64,000 bases of DNA from Fontisubflavum oceani. Its GTDB lineage: Bacteria; Pseudomonadota; Alphaproteobacteria; Rhodobacterales; Rhodobacteraceae. The stretch is taken from assembly GCF_030407165.1 (NCBI RefSeq), contig NZ_CP129111.1:3038001-3102000 (forward strand). The letters are read 5' to 3'. Made by a program: the position numbers and the translations under genes. Below are positions 26,138-34,816 of this stretch, piece by piece; positions within the stretch are counted from its first letter, which is position 1; each line of letters opens with the position of its first letter. Below the pieces are notes generated by a model. It made no database searches and was not told the origin of the DNA. It saw only the letters and a list, made by a program, of their open reading frames with translations.

Positions 26138-26857
26138 TTAATACCAGCCGCGTAGATGGCCAGTGAGGATGGATTGGGGCTTGAGATATTGGGACGCAAA
26201 GCCACCGACGATCAGCGCAATTCCAAGGTCGCCGTGACCTGCCGTTGAGCGTGATTGCGTGATGATCTGGTTTTGGGCGGCGGTGGTTTGGACGGTGAAG
26301 CTAGCAAGGTCTTCTTCTATTTCCTGCCTCAACGGCAGGTCATGCGCGAATTTCAACTCGCCTGCTGCAAACAGCACAGCGAGATTTTCGATCATGAATG
26401 TCTTGCCTGCGTTGACGTATCGCGCGGTCTTTTTGTTCCAGTCTTGCCCGCCTGTCATCTGGATGGCGTGATGGTCAACGCTTTGATCCCAGAGCATGTC
26501 AGACACGACGCGCCCGATAGACGTGCCGTCGATCACGAGTTCGGATTTGCCCCCAAAGGGCGGCGCGTTGCGCAGCTTGATCAGGTGATCGACCACGTCC
26601 ACGTAGCTAACGCCACGGAAGCGGTCGGCATAGACAACCGTTCGTTCACGGGGGCCGACAATAACTCGGTTTTGATCCGCGATGGGCAAGGCCTCGTCCT
26701 TGATCACAACAACTGCGCTGTAGTCGTTGGCTTGGCCAAGATCAGCCGCGACCCAGTAGGTCGAAAACCCGGTCACGCGCGGGATTGCCGGGTCGTCATG
26801 AGTTTCGTTGACCACCCGCCCGTCAGGGTGCCAAACCAAATCTAAAGTCTCGGGCAT
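26138..26857 (-). CDS. Phage terminase large subunit, nuclease half
   Basis: 239 residues with the RNase H-like nuclease fold of large terminases. TYWVAADLGQANDYSAVVVI carries the first metal-binding Asp, VIDGTSIGRVVSDML the second, and HGDLGIALIVG the last. It begins 16 bp inside the end of the ATPase-half gene, behind a strong AAGGAGG, so it could be a genuine coupled gene. A single extra base at 26855-26860 would instead fuse the two into one normal TerL, so a sequence error is an equal or better explanation. Confidence 0.75.
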   Translation of the reverse strand: MPETLDLVWHPDGRVVNETHDDPAIPRVTGFSTYWVAADLGQANDYSAVVVIKDEALPIADQNRVIVGPRERTVVYADRFRGVSYVDVVDHLIKLRNAPPFGGKSELVIDGTSIGRVVSDMLWDQSVDHHAIQMTGGQDWNKKTARYVNAGKTFMIENLAVLFAAGELKFAHDLPLRQEIEEDLASFTVQTTAAQNQIITQSRSTAGHGDLGIALIVGGFASQYLKPQSILTGHLRGWY

Positions 26858-27621
26858 ACCGCGCCCTCCTTGCTCGTCGCTTGTTCAATGATTGCGAGAT
26901 CGAAATAGGTGTGACCGTCGCTCAACATCTCGACTTCGATCTCTTGTCGAAATTTGGTTGCAGATAGTGTGCGGCGCATCCGCTCGACCTTCTCGGCTAG
27001 CCTCGGGATATCCGTGCCGCGCACAACGATGCGGTGGATGCCGTCGCCGGGTTTTTCGTCCAGAAACAGACGTGCAAAATAGTTGTTCTTTCCGGCGGGC
27101 GTGCTGCTGAAAAACACTTGCCCGTCTTTCGTCAGCATGGGCAGGACGCCGGAGATCAAGTCTTCGCCGCCGTTCTCCCCTTGCAGGAAGGCGCACTCGT
27201 CGATGATCAACAGCGAAACCGATGGATAGCCCCTGATGGTGTCCGACGTGGATGGCAGCGCAACGACGCGCGCACCGTTCGACATTTCGAGTTCGGTCAG
27301 GGTCGAACGCGTGATGACCAAATCTGTGCGGCGAAGCTGCTGCCCGATCTCACGCGCGATGATCTTGGCTTGTCGCTCTGCTGGCGCAACGCAAATGGTC
27401 AGGCTGTCGGGAACGTGCAACTCCTCGACCGCGCGCGCGGCCAACACCGACGTCTTTCCTGCCTGTCGTCCTACCCTCAACGCAATTTCGGATGCCTCAG
27501 TCGTAAAGGCACCGATCTGCCAAGGGTCTGGCTCATGCCCAATCCAGTGACGAAGGCGCGCTGCGGGATCAAGTTCGCGCTCGAGGCCTTCGCACCAGTC
27601 ATGTAGGGCGTCAAACGGCAT
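26842..27621 (-). CDS. Phage terminase large subunit, ATPase half
   Basis: 259 residues with the packaging-motor ATPase. The Walker A-like loop is GRQAGKTS, the Walker B is LLIIDECAF, and the coupling motif is FFSSTPAGKNN. It translocates DNA into proheads using ATP. The ATG at 27621 (MPFDALHDWCEGLE) is chosen over a far-upstream start that runs through the zinc-protein gene. It overlaps that gene by 11 bp. No portal, capsid or tail gene follows. Confidence 0.8.
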   Translation of the reverse strand: MPFDALHDWCEGLERELDPAARLRHWIGHEPDPWQIGAFTTEASEIALRVGRQAGKTSVLAARAVEELHVPDSLTICVAPAERQAKIIAREIGQQLRRTDLVITRSTLTELEMSNGARVVALPSTSDTIRGYPSVSLLIIDECAFLQGENGGEDLISGVLPMLTKDGQVFFSSTPAGKNNYFARLFLDEKPGDGIHRIVVRGTDIPRLAEKVERMRRTLSATKFRQEIEVEMLSDGHTYFDLAIIEQATSKEGAVCPRL

Positions 27622-27847
27622 CTCGACGCTCCGCGAGACGCACAACGTGACACTGAGTGCAATCGCCATGCTCATTGCGCGGCGAGATATGGCCGCGTTT
27701 GCAAGGCTCCCCTGTGAAGTACAGCTTGCCACCTTCGGCCTGCATTACGCGCTTGGCGTGTGGCAGACGAACCCAGTCCGTATTGTCGCCTGCTGCTTTG
27801 AGGCGACGCGCATAGGAGGTGAAACCTTCGAACTCGCGATGGGTCAT
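27611..27847 (-). CDS. Small zinc-binding (HNH-like) phage protein
   Basis: 78 residues. GEPCKRGHISPRNEHGDCTQC shows a CxxxH-x(n)-CxxC zinc site (four ligands) as seen in the N-terminal part of phage HNH/endonuclease VII-type proteins, but the catalytic part is absent. HNH proteins near terminases assist DNA packaging in several phages, which would fit its position between small and large terminase. Its ATG overlaps the small-terminase stop as ATGA. Confidence 0.6.
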   Translation of the reverse strand: MTHREFEGFTSYARRLKAAGDNTDWVRLPHAKRVMQAEGGKLYFTGEPCKRGHISPRNEHGDCTQCHVVRLAERRDAV

Positions 27848-28431
27848 AGCACGCTGTCCTCTTGTGTGACGGAAAGCACGTGGTGGCGCATATGGCGCAG
27901 GAGCGGTTCGCGGGCTTCTGGGACTTCGTCGCAAACAGCTTGAAGGATGGATTTGAGCGTCACCCATTCCGGCGATTCCGCCAGCGTGACCGACACGGAC
28001 AAGCTGGTTGCCATCTTGCCATGCATAGTGGCAATGTCTTTGAGGACTTTGCGCAGCCCATCCATTGCAGCCAGGGCGAACCCATCGTCCTCGTTTTCCT
28101 CGGCCTTGGTGATCAGTTTTTCGACACGGCGGGCCAAAGTTTCGTAGGTGCGGGCAACGTCAATGCGTTCGTCGTTAAGAACGGCTGTGTCAGCCTCGAC
28201 CTTTTCAAGGCGGGCGTCAGCCAAGATCGAACGCACCGTTTCCTCCGTGATGTGGTCCTTGCGATAGCGGGACACAGAGTCTGGATGCACGCCAATGCGC
28301 TTTGCAACCTGCGCCTTCGACATGCCACCCGGCAGATCATGTTCACCAAGCACGATCTGTTTGATGATCGTGTTTTTCTCCGGGTGAGTGCTGATCGTAT
28401 TTTTGCGCCCAGACCCTTTGTTTCCAGCCAT
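27844..28431 (-). CDS. Phage terminase small subunit-like protein
   Basis: 195 residues. An N-terminal helix-turn-helix (SKAQVAKRIGVHPDSVSRYR, about 38-57) would bind the packaging site. A long helical middle (TYETLARRVEKLITKAEEN) follows, then MDGLRKVLKDIATMHGKMAT and LAESPEWVTLKSIL, a pattern common in small terminases. It lies directly upstream of the HNH-like and large-terminase genes on the same strand. Confidence 0.7.
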   Translation of the reverse strand: MAGNKGSGRKNTISTHPEKNTIIKQIVLGEHDLPGGMSKAQVAKRIGVHPDSVSRYRKDHITEETVRSILADARLEKVEADTAVLNDERIDVARTYETLARRVEKLITKAEENEDDGFALAAMDGLRKVLKDIATMHGKMATSLSVSVTLAESPEWVTLKSILQAVCDEVPEAREPLLRHMRHHVLSVTQEDSVL

Positions 28432-28493
28432 TATGAGGAACCTCCCGATTTGTCGGCAACAGCATCCAAGCTGGCGCGTTCCTCAGGCGTCAT
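28431..28493 (-). CDS. Possible 20-residue coupled ORF upstream of the small terminase
   Basis: Reads MTPEERASLDAVADKSGGSS. It starts inside the end of the 28483-29055 gene, and its TAA overlaps the small-terminase ATG (TAATG). It may only serve to pass ribosomes between the two genes. Too short to judge from one sequence. Confidence 0.25.
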   Translation of the reverse strand: MTPEERASLDAVADKSGGSS

Positions 28494-29055
28494 TGATCTG
28501 GTCCTGCAAATGGGCGGGCAATTCGTCCGGCTGATCCCAAGAGACAGGCATGTAACCGTCGTTTCGCAATCGTTGATACTGGGCGCGAAACTCGGATGAT
28601 CCCAGCACATCGCGGCGCACATAGACGCGGCGCGCATCATCATCCTTGATCACGGTTGCCTGTGTTGTCGCAATATCGCCTCGGCCTGCTCGATGCCGAT
28701 CATCTGGGGCGTCGGGGTCGCTGATCTCCAGTGTTGCGCCTACAGCCGCCGCTGCCTCTTTCGCCGCACGATACTTTGCTGGGTCGCGTGCCTCTTCACG
28801 GGTCAGAACATGCGCGGGTCGTGTGCCATGCGGGTACCAATTTCCGTCCTTGCCACGCTCGAAACCGAGTTTGTTCATCTCAGAATCGTCAGGTTTCGAT
28901 TGATCATCGCGCTTACCGTCTTTGATCTGGTCGAGCAGCCGGGAGTTGTGTTCGTACAGCCCGTCCATGCGCTTTTGTTGATCGGTGACAGTGTTGGTGA
29001 GGGTTTCCACCTGTTTGATAAGGGCCTGAATAGCCGCCGTCGTTTCGTTGCTCAT
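28483..29055 (-). CDS. Hypothetical phage-module protein with N-terminal coiled coil
   Basis: 190 residues. The N-terminal 45 residues form a likely coiled coil (TAAIQALIKQVETLTNTV). A central segment carries FERGKDGNWYPHGTRPAHV and an Ala-rich helix, and the C-terminal region contains YVRRDVLGSSEFRAQYQRL. The second of two ATGs (29055) is preferred because GGAAAGG is 7 bp upstream. Its place before the small terminase suggests a phage gene; function unknown. Confidence 0.5.
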   Translation of the reverse strand: MSNETTAAIQALIKQVETLTNTVTDQQKRMDGLYEHNSRLLDQIKDGKRDDQSKPDDSEMNKLGFERGKDGNWYPHGTRPAHVLTREEARDPAKYRAAKEAAAAVGATLEISDPDAPDDRHRAGRGDIATTQATVIKDDDARRVYVRRDVLGSSEFRAQYQRLRNDGYMPVSWDQPDELPAHLQDQINDA

Positions 29056-29234
29056 TGTCATGCCTTTCCAAAAATGAACGCGACACCTCGGGAAGCGCCG
29101 CGCTCATCTGGATTTGGACAAGACACGAGCGGTGCGTCAGCGTTGCTCATGCTGTGAATTTATGGGCTTGCTCGACGCGTGTAGACCGCCAGAAAAAGGT
29201 ACTGATCAAGATTTGGCCTGTATTTTAGATGCTG

Positions 29235-29606
29235 TTATGCAGCACGTGGCGCGTTCAGTTGACGCCATCGGGCGCGGATGCGGGCAACGGCTTTATCGTG
29301 CCTCTTTCGGGCGATAGGGCTGGGATCGGGCGCGGACGGTGGGAAGTCATCGCCGTCCATCATTGCGCGGATACGACTGGCCAAAGTGTCGCCATCCCAA
29401 CCGATCAGGGAACACAACGCATTGCGATTGCGCGCGAGTGATCCCGCTTGATCGGTCAGGAAGGATATGGCTTGGTCTTGTTCCGACTGGGTCGTGAAAG
29501 ACAATGTGCCGTCTTCTCTGATCGCAATAAACAGGTCGCGGTAAGCCTGCATCAGTATTCCCGTGATAAGCGCAGCCTCCGGCGATTGATCGTCTTGTGC
29601 AAACAT
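29235..29606 (-). CDS. Hypothetical phage-module protein
   Basis: 123 residues, beginning MFAQDDQSPEAALITGILMQ and ending in a basic helix (IARKRHDKAVARIRARWRQL). No motif recognised. It is the upstream-most intact gene of the packaging module. The 179 bp between it and the next gene hold nothing clear. Confidence 0.4.
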   Translation of the reverse strand: MFAQDDQSPEAALITGILMQAYRDLFIAIREDGTLSFTTQSEQDQAISFLTDQAGSLARNRNALCSLIGWDGDTLASRIRAMMDGDDFPPSAPDPSPIARKRHDKAVARIRARWRQLNAPRAA

Positions 29607-29612
29607 CGCGCC

Positions 29613-30168
29613 TTAGGCACGCAGACCGTTCACAACGGGCGTGATGTGCCGCCAAGACAGGTAGAACCGGCCTTTGTTGGTTTCGACAATGACGCCCGTG
29701 TCTGAGGGCACGACGCGGTAGTGGCGGTCGATGGCATCAGCCGTCGGATTGGCCAGGATGGATTCAAGGTCACGGGCGAGCTTAGTCGCGCCGTTGACGA
29801 CAAAGACGTTGTGGATGCATCCGAGAAGAAATATCTGAAGCCCGACGTTGCCAAGTTCAACGCTGATGAACTGTGGCAAGAGCGCCAAGTAAAACACAAT
29901 GACTTTCGGATTCAGAACATTTGTGATCAAACCGCGCCGGAAAACACTCCATGCAGAAATCTCTACAACAGCTTGGCTTGGATCAAGATTGTTTGAGTAA
30001 TTCCACCATGATCTCAGCGCTTGCACGCCGAGATAAGCGAGGTACGCCGCACCTGCGTATTGCAGAATGTCAAAGGCTGTGGGTGAAGCAGCAACAATTG
30101 CTGAAATACCTAAAGCAGCAGCCAAAGCGTGCAAAACGGAGCCAGCTCCGATCCCAAAGGTAACGCAG
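29613..30168 (-). pseudogene. Chimeric remnant: LysE-family exporter core fused to a phage-like C-terminus
   Basis: One open frame joins two unrelated pieces. From about 30168 to 29830 it encodes the middle of a LysE/RhtB amino-acid exporter (GIGAGSVLHALAAALGIS, AGAAYLAYLGVQALR, NVLNPKVIVFYLALLPQF). The N-terminal 40 or so residues of the family and the last helices are missing. From about 29825 to 29613 it encodes an unrelated soluble segment (ARDLESILANPTADAI, GRFYLSWRHITPVV) in the style of the neighbouring phage genes. The lysE part therefore ends abruptly at both sides, marking two recombination joints. Confidence 0.65.
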
Positions 30169-30299
30169 ATCTACAAGAAGACAGGCAACCTGCGCGCTGT
30201 TCAGCTTCTGCTCGGCCACACGAAGATGGACAGCACCTCCGGTATCTCGGTGTTGAACTAGAAGATGCGTTGGCTATCGCTGAAGCCATTGAAATTTAA
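30164..30299 (+). pseudogene. Tyrosine recombinase C-terminal remnant
   Basis: IYKKTGNLRAVQLLLGHTKMDS is the typical box with the active-site His of tyrosine integrases. After a frame change it continues LRYLGVELEDALAIAEAIEI and stops at 30299; the Tyr of RYLG is the likely nucleophile. Everything upstream is gone and replaced by the lysE fragment. This is a different integrase family from the one at the island's right end, so it records an older insertion. Confidence 0.65.
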
Positions 30300-30706
30300 C
30301 GTCACCGGTCCGCCTTCACAGCGGCCCTATACTGCCTTTCAATGAGCTAGGGCATTGCAGCGAACAGCCTATTGAATCGCCTGTTCACTGCGGTCGCACC
30401 GTCTTTGACGCATCAGCAGTTGACGCTGCAGACGATCCAGTACATTACGCCGTGAACACCTCTGACAAGCCTAGATCAAAGAAATGGACGAGTTCAGCGG
30501 AGCTAGCGGTTTTGCTCGTGAACCGTGAATATCAATCCACTAGAAATCGGCCCTATTTCTAAAGGCAGTCGATCTTCAAGATGCAAGATCGCCTCGTGTG
30601 GCGGCGTCAACCGAAGCACTCTGCACACACTTGAAGAACTGGCTTGATGATGTAAGACCCTGCCATCAAAGTGTTCGATGCTAGCGTTCGAAAGGTGTCC
30701 AGGATT
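30300..30706. other. Intergenic stretch between integrase tail and pseB
   Basis: No gene seen. It contains an imperfect inverted repeat GCAG-GAACAG...CTGTTC-CTGC (30356-30391) and a smaller GAAAT/ATTTC hairpin (about 30544-30560). The pseB promoter should lie in the last 200 bp. An antisense frame at 30503-30958 has no coding character. Confidence 0.5.
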
Positions 30707-31711
30707 ATGCTTCACGACAGTTCCATCCTGATCACGGGGGGGACCGGCTCGTTCGGACGCGCCTTCGTGTCTACCGTTCTGGACCGGTTTCCCACAGTCC
30801 GGCGTCTTGTGGTGCTGAGCCGGGATGAATTGAAGCAATACGAGATGGCGCAAAAATATACCGAATCCGCTTGTCCCGCCTTGCGATTTTTCCTTGGCGA
30901 CGTGCGTGATCGAGATCGCCTGCGGCGTGCGCTCGAGGGTATAGACACCGTTGTCCATGCCGCTGCTTTGAAGCAGGTCCCAGCCGCGGAATACAACCCG
31001 TTCGAATGCATCAAGACCAACATTCTTGGCGCGCAGAACCTGATCGAGGCGTGTCTCGATACAGGGGTGAAGCGGGTTGTGTCATTGTCAACGGACAAGG
31101 CCGCGGCGCCCATCAACCTCTACGGTGCCACCAAGCTGTGTTCTGACAAGTTGTTCACCTCAGCCAACAATATCCGCGGGTCGCGTGACATCGTCTTTTC
31201 GGTCGTGCGGTACGGCAACGTGATGGGCAGTCGCGGCTCGGTCATGCCCTTCTTCCTCGAGCGGCGCAAAAGCGGCAGCCTACCCATCACGGACCCGGCC
31301 ATGACGCGGTTCAACATCACATTGCAGCAGGGCGTGGACATGGTGATTTGGGCGCTGGAAAACTCGCGCGGCGGCGAAATATTCGTGCCAAAGATTCCAA
31401 GCTACCGGATCACCGACGTGGCAAACGCCATTGGACCGGAATGCACTCAGGACGTTGTCGGAATACGTCCTGGCGAAAAGATCCACGAAGAGATGATCAC
31501 AACTTCCGACAGCGCAAACACCGTTGACTTGGGTCCGTATTTTGCGATCCTCTCGACATCCGGCGATGAGCTGGTAGAACGGTATTGTGCCGAAACCGGC
31601 GCCAGTCGGGTTTCGAACGGCTTCTCCTACAACAGCGGCGAAAACACTGACTGGCTAAGCGTTGAGCAATTGCGCGAGTTAATCGACTCCGAGGGGCTCT
31701 CCAAAGGGTAG
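30707..31711 (+). CDS. pseB: UDP-N-acetylglucosamine 4,6-dehydratase (inverting), PseB
   Basis: 334-residue short-chain dehydrogenase-fold enzyme, first step of pseudaminic acid synthesis. ILITGGTGSFGRAF is the NADP loop. HAAALKQVPAAEYNP and STDKAAAPINLYGATK are PseB/FlaA1 signatures; here the usual Tyr-x3-Lys of SDR enzymes is YGATK. VRPGEKIHEEM-like (IRPGEKIHEEM) follows near the C-terminus. The ATG at 30707 starts directly before the fold. It leads a plus-strand cluster that runs to pseI at 42654. Confidence 0.9.
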   Translation: MLHDSSILITGGTGSFGRAFVSTVLDRFPTVRRLVVLSRDELKQYEMAQKYTESACPALRFFLGDVRDRDRLRRALEGIDTVVHAAALKQVPAAEYNPFECIKTNILGAQNLIEACLDTGVKRVVSLSTDKAAAPINLYGATKLCSDKLFTSANNIRGSRDIVFSVVRYGNVMGSRGSVMPFFLERRKSGSLPITDPAMTRFNITLQQGVDMVIWALENSRGGEIFVPKIPSYRITDVANAIGPECTQDVVGIRPGEKIHEEMITTSDSANTVDLGPYFAILSTSGDELVERYCAETGASRVSNGFSYNSGENTDWLSVEQLRELIDSEGLSKG

Positions 31712-31811
31712 CGACTTTTCCGGAGGTCGCGCGGGAGGGCGGCGCTTGAGACCGCGAAAACCAAAGGTCCGGTTCCCATAAAGGTCCAGCAGCAGGTGCC
31801 TCGGAGGCACG

Positions 31812-32704
31812 ATGATGCGCGGAGTCCAGCTTTGCGCGCTGGCCCGTGATCGCCTCGGTGATCGCTATGACTTCGGCTCGTGCCAGTCCCCAATCTCCGC
31901 AAGCTGAGGATCGAAGCGCTCTGGATTGCCCCCTACAACCCCGCGATGCCATCTTCATTCTCGTCAAGGACGCGGTCGATCGGTTCTCACCAGATGGGCT
32001 TTCGCGCTTGCAAGCGAAATCGGCCGGCGTTGCGCTCGACTATATCGACCGGCATCTGCATATCATGCCGCAGCGCTGCATCGACATGCATATCGCCGCC
32101 TCCGCCTCGGGCGTTCTTGCCATGGAGGCGCGGATCGCAGAGACCGCAGGCACCCAAGATGCCATTGAGGGCTGTGTTGGACGGCTTCTGCATGGCGTCG
32201 ACCACCGGCTTCACAGCCTACCGAAAGCTACCATGGAGCAATTCCGACCGGTTTATTTTGGCTCCCCCAATGTCACCACCATCCCCCTAGCTTGCAGATG
32301 ATATCAATGTGCTGGATGTGACCACCAGCACGAAATTCGCCTCAGGTTTCAATGCGGTGGCCGGGTACAACTTCCATTATGGCATTCGGCGTATTGTCGA
32401 ATACCCGCACATTCGTGGTCGTAAGCCCTTCACCAAAGCCTTCACCGCAGCGGTTCTGGGCGCCAATGTCCTGACCCATTCGGATGAGGATGATGCGCTA
32501 CCGCTGCTTGGCCCTGACTATCCCTACATGGCCCGGTCAACCGATCACGACGAGATCATTGCAACGATGAAAAAGGCACGTGCCACTTTCGGAGGACCCA
32601 TTTGGCAGAAAGCTATACAAGACATGCAACGTCTTGCGGAGATGGTCTCATTTGACGCCCAGGCTGCGGAACTGGACCGGATCTTGCGGTATTTGCTGTC
32701 TTGA
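31812..32704 (+). pseudogene. Polysaccharide/glycosyltransferase-like gene broken by three frameshifts
   Basis: Four frame segments make one protein of about 297 residues. It begins MMRGVQLCALARDRLGD behind GGAGG, then reads VPNLRKLRIEALWIAPYNP, then RDAIFILVKDAVDRFSPDG up to PVYFGSPNVTTIP, then LADDINVLDVTTSTKFASG to the end. The first two breaks (near 31877 and 31939-31942) are repaired by adding one C to a C-run; the third is near 32288. The C-terminal part (HSDEDDALPLLGPDYPYMA) resembles glycosyltransferases of surface-polysaccharide clusters, and its place after pseB fits transfer or assembly of a glycan. Real gene or pseudogene cannot be decided here. Confidence 0.5.
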
Positions 32705-32831
32705 CGGTCGGCCTAAGCGGCGGCAGCGCAACCTGCAAAAAAGATGTGCAAAAAATCAATGCAGCGGCTGCACTGGCCACACAGGCCAACCAGCGCTATA
32801 GGAATCGACAAAGGAACATGCGAGAGGCACC

Positions 32832-33509
32832 ATGGCCGCTTTATTGACCCGATTGAAGACGCGGCGGGAACGTAAGCGCCGGCGGACGCAGCTTGAGCCG
32901 GGTTTCCGGCGCATGACCGGCCGCCATTATCACGACGTGCTGATCGAGATTGAGCGGAGGGTTGAGCCTCAATGGTATGTCGAAATCGGCTCCCGCTCTG
33001 ACACCTCGATTGCGCATAGGAAGTGCAATTTCGTCGCCATTGACCCGGTTCTTCGTATAGAAGCCGATGTTTTCAACGACGCCCGAGAATTGCATTTCAT
33101 GCAGCAGACCAGCGACGATTTCTTCGCCAGCGGATTTCTCGGCAAGCTCGGCATCGTGCCCGATTTCGCCTTCATCGATGGCATGCACAAGTTCGAATTC
33201 GCACTGCGTGACTTCATGAACCTCGAAGCGGTGATGGAGCCGGGCGGATTGATCGCAATGCATGATGTCTGTCCCTACGACTATGCAATGGCAGAACGGG
33301 ATCCGGCGCCTGGCACGACGCCATTCGCCTGGACCGGCGACGTTTGGAAGACGGTTCTGGTCTTGAAGGAATTGCGGCCCGATCTCCGCATCGACGTTCT
33401 GAATGCGGCAAGCACCGGGCTTGCGTGCATTCGAAACCTCGACCCAGCAAATCGCGGCCTATTGGAACGCTACGACGAGGTCGTACCAGGTATCTCAACA
33501 TTTCTATGA
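32832..33509 (+). CDS. Class I SAM-dependent methyltransferase
   Basis: 225 residues. WYVEIGSRSDTSIAH is the SAM-binding loop, and FAFIDGMHKFEFALRDF and EPGGLIAMHDVCPYD are the motif II-III region of the methyltransferase-24/CmcI-like group that often modifies sugars. The basic N-terminus (LKTRRERKRRRTQ) is unusual. Its stop overlaps a 29-residue ORF leading to pseC. Likely modifies the nonulosonic acid or a linked sugar; the target is unknown. Confidence 0.7.
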   Translation: MAALLTRLKTRRERKRRRTQLEPGFRRMTGRHYHDVLIEIERRVEPQWYVEIGSRSDTSIAHRKCNFVAIDPVLRIEADVFNDARELHFMQQTSDDFFASGFLGKLGIVPDFAFIDGMHKFEFALRDFMNLEAVMEPGGLIAMHDVCPYDYAMAERDPAPGTTPFAWTGDVWKTVLVLKELRPDLRIDVLNAASTGLACIRNLDPANRGLLERYDEVVPGISTFL

Positions 33510-33595
33510 ACGACGTCGGTGCCGAAGCATATCTGGACAGGATCGCGCCGCGTGATACAGACGAATTTCTTGCGGAACTCGGGTCCAGACCGTGA
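33506..33595 (+). CDS. Possible 29-residue coupled ORF between methyltransferase and pseC
   Basis: Reads MNDVGAEAYLDRIAPRDTD and nine more residues. Its ATG overlaps the methyltransferase stop (ATGA), and its TGA overlaps the pseC GTG (GTGA). It may be a real microprotein, a coupling device or the remnant of a longer gene. Confidence 0.35.
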   Translation: MNDVGAEAYLDRIAPRDTDEFLAELGSRP

Positions 33596-34809
33596 TCCCG
33601 TATGGCCGGCAAGACATACGCCCGGAGGACATAGAGGCTGTCGTCGAAGTCCTCAAATCGGATTTTCTTACCCAAGGCCCTGTTGTTCCTGCTTTTGAAG
33701 CCGCGGTTGCTACAACTGTCGGCGCGGGCTTTGGCGTTGCGGTCACCAATGCCACGGCTGCCCTTCACATTGCCTGCATGGCGCTCGAGCTCGGCCCCAA
33801 TGATCTTCTTTGGACCTCTCCGATCACCTTTGTAGCCTCGGCCAATGCAGCCCGTTATTGCGGGGCGGAGGTCGATTTTGTAGATATCGACCCCGACACC
33901 TTCAACATGTGCCCAGACGCGCTTGAGGCAAAGCTGGTCGCCGCCAAAGCCGCAGGTCGCCTGCCCAAGATCATCATGCCCGTTCACATGGCCGGCCAGT
34001 CTTGCGACATGGCCCGGATCGGCGGCCTTGCGCGCCGTCATGGTATCAAGGTCATCGAAGATGCATCCCACGCCATCGGCGGAAGCCACCGCGCGAAACC
34101 TGTCGGCGCTTGCGCCTTTAGTGACATCGCAGTGTTCAGTTTCCACCCGGTCAAAATCGTGACGACCGGCGAGGGCGGAATGGCGATGACGAACGACGCC
34201 GGCCTTGCCGAAAGGATGCAAAGGCTGCGGTCGCATGGAATAACCCGTGACCCTGCACTGATGACGCAGAAGCCCGACGGAGGATGGTACTACCAGCTTC
34301 TCGAACTCGGCTTCAATTACCGCATGACGGACATTCAGGCTGCGCTCGGTCTCAGCCAAGTCTCAAGACTGAACGATTATGTCAATCGGCGGAACGAGAT
34401 CGCGGATTATTATGACAGTGCTCTGCAATCCTTACCGCTGCATTTGCCTGGTCGTGTGATCGAAACCCGTTCGGCATTTCATCTCTACGTAGTCCGGCTT
34501 CGAAACCCGGCGCGCAGAAATGCAGTCTTCGATGCCCTGCGCGAGGTGGGCATCGGCGTGAACTTGCATTACATACCCGTCCATCTGCAGCCTTATTACC
34601 GAGCATTGGGTTTCGGCCCGGGCGCATTCCCGTCAGCAGAAGCCTACTACCAGGCCGCAATCAGCATCCCGATGTTTCCAAAGCTGTCGCGGTCGGACCA
34701 GAGCATGGTAGTCGACGCACTCAGGGGGTTTGCGATTGACTCGCCGACCTGGGCTGGCCAAATGGACATGAAGAAAAGGACAATTCCGCGTTGCCTAAAC
34801 AAGCTTTGA
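33592..34809 (+). CDS. pseC: UDP-4-amino-4,6-dideoxy-N-acetyl-beta-L-altrosamine transaminase, PseC
   Basis: 405-residue PLP aminotransferase of the DegT/DnrJ/EryC1 family. The start is PYGRQDI, a PseC hallmark. TNATAALHIA is the cofactor phosphate loop, VIEDASHAIGG contains the Asp that pairs with the pyridine nitrogen, and SFHPVKIVTTGEGG carries the Schiff-base lysine. It aminates the PseB product with glutamate as donor. GTG start, coupled to the preceding mini-ORF. Confidence 0.93.
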   Translation: MIPYGRQDIRPEDIEAVVEVLKSDFLTQGPVVPAFEAAVATTVGAGFGVAVTNATAALHIACMALELGPNDLLWTSPITFVASANAARYCGAEVDFVDIDPDTFNMCPDALEAKLVAAKAAGRLPKIIMPVHMAGQSCDMARIGGLARRHGIKVIEDASHAIGGSHRAKPVGACAFSDIAVFSFHPVKIVTTGEGGMAMTNDAGLAERMQRLRSHGITRDPALMTQKPDGGWYYQLLELGFNYRMTDIQAALGLSQVSRLNDYVNRRNEIADYYDSALQSLPLHLPGRVIETRSAFHLYVVRLRNPARRNAVFDALREVGIGVNLHYIPVHLQPYYRALGFGPGAFPSAEAYYQAAISIPMFPKLSRSDQSMVVDALRGFAIDSPTWAGQMDMKKRTIPRCLNKL

Positions 34810-34816
34810 GCGTGTG

